A stretch of DNA of 64,000 nt from UBA10649 sp963842725 (lineage in GTDB: Bacteria; Actinomycetota; Actinomycetes; S36-B12): contig CAWJHN010000004.1 in assembly GCA_963842725.1 (NCBI GenBank), forward strand, positions 186,001 through 250,000, in the 5' to 3' direction. Positions 59,611 to 64,000 of the stretch are shown in pieces. Numbering within the stretch: position 1 is the first letter of the stretch; each line of letters starts with the position of its first letter. The position numbers and the translations under genes are program-made. A model generated the notes under the pieces. That model made no database searches. It saw only the letters and a list, made by a program, of their open reading frames with translations, and was not told the origin of the DNA.

Positions 59611-59638
59611 TGACAAGTCCCCAGAAATGGGGCACAAT
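59611..59638 (+). promoter_or_regulatory. Promoter of the 6C-type RNA
   Basis: A TGACA -35-like hexamer (59611-59615) and a CACAAT -10-like hexamer (59633-59638) with 17 bases between. Right upstream of the RNA at 59640. Confidence 0.55.
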
Positions 59639-59639
59639 G

Positions 59640-59730
59640 ATCGTGTCGCTCTCCCCCGGGCGACACGGTCCAGGTCGAAGACCTGCAGGCCAGAAAACCC
59701 GCGCGACAGCCCCCCAGCCGCGCGGGTTTT
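59640..59730 (+). ncRNA. 6C-type small RNA
   Basis: Two hairpins with C-rich loops: GTGTCGC / GCGACAC at 59643-59666 with loop TCTCCCCCGG, and a perfect 12-bp stem AAAACCCGCGCG / CGCGCGGGTTTT at 59694-59730, whose 13-base loop contains six consecutive C (59710-59715). The second hairpin doubles as the intrinsic terminator (TTTT end). This layout is that of the actinobacterial 6C RNA, a regulator that pairs G-rich mRNA leaders through its C-rich loops. No open frame is seen in it. Confidence 0.85.
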
Positions 59731-59762
59731 CACCTGTCCGGGAACGGTCCGGCCGTCGGACG

Positions 59763-60593
59763 CTAGGCGGACCGGTAGATGTGGACGCGGGTCCCGAGCG
59801 GCACGTGCTCGAAGAGCCACTCCGCCCGGGCACGATCGCGCAGGTTGATGCACCCGTGCGATGCGCCGAAGTAGCCGTCGCGCCGGAAGTACGGCGAGTA
59901 GTGGATGGCCTGCCCGCCACTGAAGAACATCGAGAAGGGCATCCGGGTGCGGTAGAGGCTCGACACGTGACGCCGGCTCTTTCGCTGGATGCCGAAGGAT
60001 CCCTCCCGGGTCTCGCTGCCCTCGATGCCGAATCGCGCGTCGGTGGTCATCCGCACGTCGCCGTCGACGACGTAGCGAAGCAGCCTCTGCTGCTTGTCGA
60101 TGCACACGGTGGTGCCGCTCCGGCAGGCTCGGGGGAGTGCTCCGATGGTTCCGGCCACCCGATCGAGCAGTCGTAGGCCGCCTGCCCCCAGCGTGCTGGA
60201 CAGGCGGCTGGCGAACTTGAGCTGGAACCTGCGCACGGCAGCGACCGTGGTGTGCCCCATCCGCTGGTCGGCGAGCTCGGCCGCGTCGATGTCGTAGCCG
60301 AGCCACTCGAGTCGTATCTGTGCCTCGTGCACGCGGTCGCCCCGGGAGTCGTGCCCCAGCGGGAGGTCGTCGGTCGGCGGAACAGCGGTGATGCTCGCCG
60401 GATCGGTGCTCTCCGCGTCGGTCGGGGGATCCTCGGACGGTGACGCCGCGGTGGTGCCGGCTGGCGGCACGGCGTCCTCGGCCTGCGCCGGGACGGGCAG
60501 CACCACGAGCAGCGCCGCCGCGCACAGGGCAGCGGTCAGCCAGCGTCGACTCAGGAGCACAGCGCAAGGGTACGCGTGCTTCACCATGGTCAC
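59763..60593 (-). CDS. Secreted L,D-transpeptidase with peptidoglycan-binding domain
   Basis: A 276-residue cell-wall enzyme that forms 3-3 peptidoglycan crosslinks. Signal peptide (about 1-38), Pro/Thr-rich linker, PG_binding_1 domain (SRGDRVHEAQIRLEWLGYDIDAAELADQRMGHTTVAAVRRFQ), then a YkuD domain with IHYSPYF and the catalytic SHGCINLRD (His246, Cys248). The GTG start overlaps the kinase gene stop (GTGA), so it is the third gene of the response regulator-kinase-transpeptidase operon. Coupling of a sensor pair and a wall enzyme suggests a cell-wall stress response. Confidence 0.9.
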   Translation of the reverse strand: MTMVKHAYPCAVLLSRRWLTAALCAAALLVVLPVPAQAEDAVPPAGTTAASPSEDPPTDAESTDPASITAVPPTDDLPLGHDSRGDRVHEAQIRLEWLGYDIDAAELADQRMGHTTVAAVRRFQLKFASRLSSTLGAGGLRLLDRVAGTIGALPRACRSGTTVCIDKQQRLLRYVVDGDVRMTTDARFGIEGSETREGSFGIQRKSRRHVSSLYRTRMPFSMFFSGGQAIHYSPYFRRDGYFGASHGCINLRDRARAEWLFEHVPLGTRVHIYRSA

Positions 60594-61603
60594 CGCTCGG
60601 CGGCGGCCAGGTGCAGGACGAAGCAGCAGCCGCCGTCGGCATTGTGCACCGTGACCCGTCCACCGTGTGCGGCCATGACGCCCTGTACCACGGCGAGTCC
60701 GAGTCCGGCCCCGTCACCGATGGTGGGAGTGCGCGCGTCGGTTCCCCGCCAGCCGGGCGTGAAGATGCGGGTCAGGTCGTGGTCCGGGATCCCCCCGCAC
60801 CCGTCGGTGACCGAGATCAGCACCTCCTCGGCCGTCCGGCTCGCCGAGACCGTGACACTGCCGCCCCGCGGCGTGTGGCGCAGCGCGTTCACGACGAGAT
60901 TGGTCAGCGCCCTCGACAGCTCGCGCTCCTCGGCTGGAACGACGAGCGCACCCTCCGCCCGGCCGGTGAGTCGCACGCCCTGTGCAGCGGCAAGGGCGTC
61001 GGTTGCGGCGATGGTGTCGGAGACCACGTCACCCACGTCGATCCGCTCCAGGGAGAGCCGCAGCCCCCCGGACTGCAGTCGGGAGAGGGCCAGCAGGTCG
61101 TCGACCATGCCGGACATGCGGTCGACCTCCTGCCGGATCTGCCGGTGGTACCGAACGGGATCGGGCGCGACCCCGTCCTCGAGCGCCTCGGCCATCGCCC
61201 GCATGCCGGCCAGCGGAGTGCGCAGGTCGTGGCTGATCCAGGCCGCCATCTCCCGCCGTCGACGCTCCAGCTCGCGGCTCGCGTCGAGCTCCGCGGCGGC
61301 TGCTGCGGCGGCGCGAGTCTGCTCGTCGAGACGCCGTGCCGCGATCACGCCGAACGCCAGCGCCAGCGGAAGGGCGGCGGCCACGATCCAGGCCAGGACC
61401 GTGAGGTCGTGGCTGGACAGGAACATCGCCCGGCCGCACACGACCAGCGCGGCGGCCACGGCGAGCACCGGTATGACGGGGGCCAGGACGGCGGCGGCCC
61501 GTGGCGAGCGCCGCCCGAGCCAGCTCACGGCCTGCAGTCCGACCACCCCGGTCGCCGCGGCCGTGCCGGACGCGATGAGCACGACCTCGACCTCCGGTCT
61601 CAT
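60590..61603 (-). CDS. Membrane sensor histidine kinase
   Basis: A 337-residue sensor kinase. Three to four N-terminal TM helices with little outer sequence (VVLIASGTAAATGVVGLQAV; LAPVIPVLAVAAALVVCG; LTVLAWIVAAALPLALAFGVIA), a coiled-coil (DEQTRAAAAAAAELDASREL), the box AWISHDLRTPLAGMR with His125, and HATPase with NLVVNALRHTPRGG, DGCGGIPDHD and GAGLGLAV. A small outer part implies intramembrane sensing. Overlaps regulator and transpeptidase genes by 4 bases each. Confidence 0.93.
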   Translation of the reverse strand: MRPEVEVVLIASGTAAATGVVGLQAVSWLGRRSPRAAAVLAPVIPVLAVAAALVVCGRAMFLSSHDLTVLAWIVAAALPLALAFGVIAARRLDEQTRAAAAAAAELDASRELERRRREMAAWISHDLRTPLAGMRAMAEALEDGVAPDPVRYHRQIRQEVDRMSGMVDDLLALSRLQSGGLRLSLERIDVGDVVSDTIAATDALAAAQGVRLTGRAEGALVVPAEERELSRALTNLVVNALRHTPRGGSVTVSASRTAEEVLISVTDGCGGIPDHDLTRIFTPGWRGTDARTPTIGDGAGLGLAVVQGVMAAHGGRVTVHNADGGCCFVLHLAAAER

Positions 61604-62280
61604 GCCGGGTCCCACCGGTAGCCGACGCCCCAGACCGTCACGAGTCGCCGTGGTTCGCTCGGCCGGACCTCGACCTTCTCGCGCAGTCTCCGCACGTGCA
61701 CCGTCACCGTGGTGAGATCCCCGTACTCCCAGCCCCATACGGCAGAGAGCAGCTGCTCGCGCGAGAAGGCCTCTCCGGGGTGCGCGAGCAGGTGGGCGAG
61801 CAGGTCGAACTCCCGGCCGGTCAGCGCAAGCGGCGAGTCGTCCAGGGTCGCCATGCGGGCGACGGGGTCCAGCCTGATCCCGCCGTCCTGCCGGACCTGG
61901 AGCGTCGCGGGCGTCGGCGGCTGCGTGCGTCGCAGGACGGAGGCGACGCGAAGTACGAGCTCGCGGGGCGAGAACGGCTTGCTGAGGTAGTCGTCTGCGC
62001 CCTGCCCGAGCCCGGCGAGGCGGTCCTCCTCCTCGCCGAGGGCCGTGAGCATCACGATCGGCAGGTCGGGACGGTCCTCGCGCAGTCGTCGGCACACCTC
62101 CAGTCCGTCGAAACCCGGCAGCATGATGTCGAGGATGACGAGATCGGGGTTCCCGCGCGCCGCGATGACCGCGTTGGGCCCGTCCGGGGCCTCGAGCGTC
62201 TCGTGCCCGGCCTGGTTCAGGTAGGCGACCACGACCTCGCGCACGGTCGGATCGTCGTCGACGACGAGGATCCTGGCCAT
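61600..62280 (-). CDS. OmpR/PhoB-family response regulator
   Basis: A 226-residue regulator. Receiver DDD (8-10), phospho-Asp51 in VILDIMLPG, and SKPFSPREL Lys; then the winged-helix output with LTGREFDLLAHLLAHPGEAFSREQLL, VTVHVRRLREKVE and VTVWGVGYRWDPA. ATG 62280; it leads the operon regulator-kinase-transpeptidase. Its product probably controls its own operon and wall genes. The upstream region (62281-62391) is shared with the thioredoxin gene and may be bound by it. Confidence 0.94.
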   Translation of the reverse strand: MARILVVDDDPTVREVVVAYLNQAGHETLEAPDGPNAVIAARGNPDLVILDIMLPGFDGLEVCRRLREDRPDLPIVMLTALGEEEDRLAGLGQGADDYLSKPFSPRELVLRVASVLRRTQPPTPATLQVRQDGGIRLDPVARMATLDDSPLALTGREFDLLAHLLAHPGEAFSREQLLSAVWGWEYGDLTTVTVHVRRLREKVEVRPSEPRRLVTVWGVGYRWDPA

Positions 62281-62391
62281 GGGATCACAGTAGGACCCGT
62301 CCCGTGCAGGCGTGGCTGCGCTTCGGTGCGGTAAGGACCTCGTAAGGGTTTCTCGCTGTCCGGGGGCGATGCCATGGGATGTCATGGCTGC

Positions 62392-62946
62392 ATGACACCG
62401 ACGACCTCACCCATCGCCCGAATCATCGTCACCGCAATGGCGACCGCCCTGGTGCTGACCGGCTGCGGCTCCGCTGCGTCCAGCGACCCGACCCCGGCCG
62501 ATGCGCCCGTCGCACCGTCCGCGGTCGCCACGAGCGCGGCCCCGGCGAACGCGGAGTCGCCGATGGCGCCTCAGCCCGCGACGACGGCAGCGCCACCTTC
62601 GGCGGACTCAGCCGCGGTCGAGCCGAGCGGACCGGGGGCCTACATCACCTGGGCCCAGTACCAGGGGAGCAAGGACATGTACGACAGCGGCGACGTCGTG
62701 CTCTTCTTCCACGCCTCGTGGTGCCCGACCTGCCGGGCGACCCAGGAGAACCTCGAGGCGGATCCCGCGGCGATCCGGCCCGGCCTCGCGATCGTCAAGG
62801 TCGACTACGACGACTCGGACGACCTCAGGCAGGCGTACGGCGTCACCACCCAGCACACGTTCGTCCAGGTGGACGGCGACGGCGACGAGCTGGCGAAGTG
62901 GACCGGGAGCCAGACCGCTGACGAGATCGCGCAGCAACTCACCTGA
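62392..62946 (+). CDS. Secreted thioredoxin-fold lipoprotein
   Basis: A 184-residue exported redox protein. Lipobox VLTGC (Cys25) after a signal segment, an Ala/Pro/Ser-rich spacer (30-80), then a thioredoxin fold with VVLFFHASWCPTC (Cys111, Cys114), VDYDDSDDLRQAYGVTTQHTFVQVD and a C-terminal helix. It would keep outer thiols reduced, fed by its membrane partner, whose gene overlaps by TGATG. Start ATG 62392. Related to TlpA/ResA. Confidence 0.92.
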   Translation: MTPTTSPIARIIVTAMATALVLTGCGSAASSDPTPADAPVAPSAVATSAAPANAESPMAPQPATTAAPPSADSAAVEPSGPGAYITWAQYQGSKDMYDSGDVVLFFHASWCPTCRATQENLEADPAAIRPGLAIVKVDYDDSDDLRQAYGVTTQHTFVQVDGDGDELAKWTGSQTADEIAQQLT

Positions 62947-63677
62947 TGCTGCTTCTCCTCGGCGCGGTGGCGGCCGGGGTCCTCACGACCCTGGCCCCGT
63001 GCGTGCTGCCGATGCTCCCGGTGATAGTCGGCGGCTCGCTCGGTCCGTCGTCGCGCGAGTCGCGCCGCCGGGCGTACGTCATCACCGCGTCCCTCGGCAC
63101 GTCGATCGTCGTCTTCACGCTGGTGCTCAAGGCGACGACCGCGCTCATCGCCATCCCGACCGATGTGTGGCAGTGGCTCAGCGGCGGCATCCTCGTCCTT
63201 CTCGGCGTGGCGTCGCTCCTCCCCGCAACGTGGGATCGCGTCTCGGCACGCCTGTCGCTGCAGGAGCGCTCGACCGGTCGGCTGTCGGCGGCCCGGCGGC
63301 AGCCGGGCACCCTGGGTGCTGTCCTGACCGGGGCCGCGCTCGGCCCCGTGTTCTCGTCGTGCAGCCCCATGTACGGGTACGTCATCGTCACCGTCCTGCC
63401 GGCGTCCTTCGCGCAGGGCCTGGTGCTGCTGCTCGGCTACGTCGTCGGCCTGTGTGCGACCCTTCTCGCCATCGCCCTGCTCGGCCAGCGGTTCATCGGA
63501 CGGGCACGTTGGGCGGCCGACCCGCACAGCTGGTTCCGTCGCGGACTGGGCGTCGCCTTCATCCTGGTGGGCCTGACGATCCTCACCGGGCTGGACAAGG
63601 AGATCCAGACCTGGATCCTCGAGAACTCACCCGTCGCTCCCTGGGAGCTCGACTCCGGGTTCATTCCCGCCGGCTGA
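62946..63677 (+). CDS. CcdA/DsbD-like transmembrane thiol transporter
   Basis: A 243-residue, six-TM protein of the CcdA/DsbD transmembrane family. The redox cysteine pair is split across the repeat: Cys19 in LAPCVLPMLPVIVGG and Cys139 in FSSCSPMYGYVI, with conserved prolines. It passes electrons from cytosolic thioredoxin to the lipoprotein encoded just before. ATG shares a base with the thioredoxin stop. C-terminal helices RRGLGVAFILVGLTILTG close it. It converges on the ThDP enzyme gene. Confidence 0.93.
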   Translation: MLLLLGAVAAGVLTTLAPCVLPMLPVIVGGSLGPSSRESRRRAYVITASLGTSIVVFTLVLKATTALIAIPTDVWQWLSGGILVLLGVASLLPATWDRVSARLSLQERSTGRLSAARRQPGTLGAVLTGAALGPVFSSCSPMYGYVIVTVLPASFAQGLVLLLGYVVGLCATLLAIALLGQRFIGRARWAADPHSWFRRGLGVAFILVGLTILTGLDKEIQTWILENSPVAPWELDSGFIPAG

Positions 63678-63695
63678 GGGTCGCCGCAGGCCGGA

Positions 63696-64000
63696 TCACT
63701 GCGTCTCGAACCACCGTGGCGACGTCGTCCGGGGCGGGAAGAGGCGCTGGTCCCAGACGACGATCCGCGGTTCGCCGCGCAGGTTCGCCTCATGGGACCG
63801 ACCGAGAGCCGGCCCGATCCCGCCCACGTCGGCGACCCGCTCGACGGCGACGCCGAACGCCGCTCCGAGCGACTCCCACTGCGGGGTGAGCAGGTCGACC
63901 CCGCGCTCGGGGTGGCCGAAGACCTGCTGGTCGAAACGCAGCATCCCGTAGCCGCCGTCATCGATGACGAGCAGGGTGATCGGCAGCGACTCCTGCGCGT
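63696..64000 (-). CDS. ThDP-dependent enzyme (acetolactate synthase-like), C-terminal part only
   Basis: The gene runs off the right edge; only its last 100 or so residues are in the window. They show the ThDP pyrophosphate domain end: LPITLLVIDDGGYGMLRFDQQ (the GDG...NN-like ThDP/Mg loop's VIDDGGYG segment), a GVDLLTPQWESLGAAFGV helix, and the tail RIVVWDQRLFPPRTT. These match acetolactate synthase or benzoylformate decarboxylase-type enzymes. Exact substrate unclear. 18 bases separate it from the CcdA-like gene. Confidence 0.8.
   Translation of the reverse strand, partial: AQESLPITLLVIDDGGYGMLRFDQQVFGHPERGVDLLTPQWESLGAAFGVAVERVADVGGIGPALGRSHEANLRGEPRIVVWDQRLFPPRTTSPRWFETQ

Overview
The window is chromosomal DNA from a very high-G+C Gram-positive bacterium of the Actinomycetota; the genus cannot be fixed from sequence alone. 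Support: codons end almost always in G/C, GTG starts are common, neighbouring genes often overlap by ATGA, GTGA or TGATG, and there is an actinobacterial 6C-type small RNA (59640-59730), an actinobacterial-style tad pilus locus with a VWA-TadB fusion, and DUF6325 and SHOCT proteins. I saw no rRNA, tRNA, CRISPR array, insertion sequence or prophage.

Layout. 1-3262: a truncated HMA/TauE-SafE/cupredoxin copper-type membrane protein, diverging from a two-component system. 3417-6198: a three-gene, translationally coupled minus-strand operon of TIR-TM protein, TRPM-type SLOG fused to a 2TM SLATT domain (DUF4231), and a stand-alone SLATT protein. This is a candidate NAD-nucleotide signalling/defence system and the most interesting item in the window. 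6389-10502: DUF389 and AI-2E family membrane proteins, a class III CoA-transferase and a septum-formation-like secreted protein. 10589-13947: an arsenic operon arsR - arsM/arsD fusion - arsA with no efflux permease in view. 14057-16023: a HAD phosphatase and a secreted repeat protein.

16238-22818 is a stress-type cluster: a CtpF-like P2-type cation ATPase, a HAD-HerA ATPase fusion, a small unknown protein, a LuxR-type regulator and Hsp20. Several of these genes, and the first two-component system, carry a similar GGTCATTG-like box about 60-110 bp upstream of the start. This suggests one shared regulon, perhaps DosR/DevR-like. 23163-31803 is a complete tad/flp pilus locus (flp, tadE, tadG, rcpC/cpaB, tadZ/cpaE, tadA/cpaF, VWA-tadB, tadC, prepilin peptidase). 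Its first half carries a dense cluster of apparent frameshifts.

31885-41290 is a mixed region: two GGDEF proteins, a methyltransferase, SHOCT and DUF6325 proteins, a glutamine-synthetase-like enzyme, a D-Ala-D-Ala carboxypeptidase, a VOC protein and small unknown proteins. 41299-48549 is a catabolic cluster with a PucR regulator diverging from an APC permease, two SDRs, an agmatinase-family ureohydrolase, a polysaccharide-deacetylase/PuuE-like hydrolase, a RbsD/FucU mutarotase and a secreted HNH nuclease. 48556-50123 encodes a NuoF-like flavoprotein with its ferredoxin.

50212-58494 is a full D-xylose regulon: xylB, a ROK-type operator, xylA, ABC importer xylFGH, the ROK repressor and an aldose epimerase; a Gfo/Idh oxidoreductase converges on it. 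59640-62280 holds the 6C RNA and a response regulator/histidine kinase/L,D-transpeptidase operon. 62392-63677 encodes a secreted thioredoxin lipoprotein and its CcdA/DsbD-like membrane partner. The window ends inside a ThDP-dependent enzyme gene.
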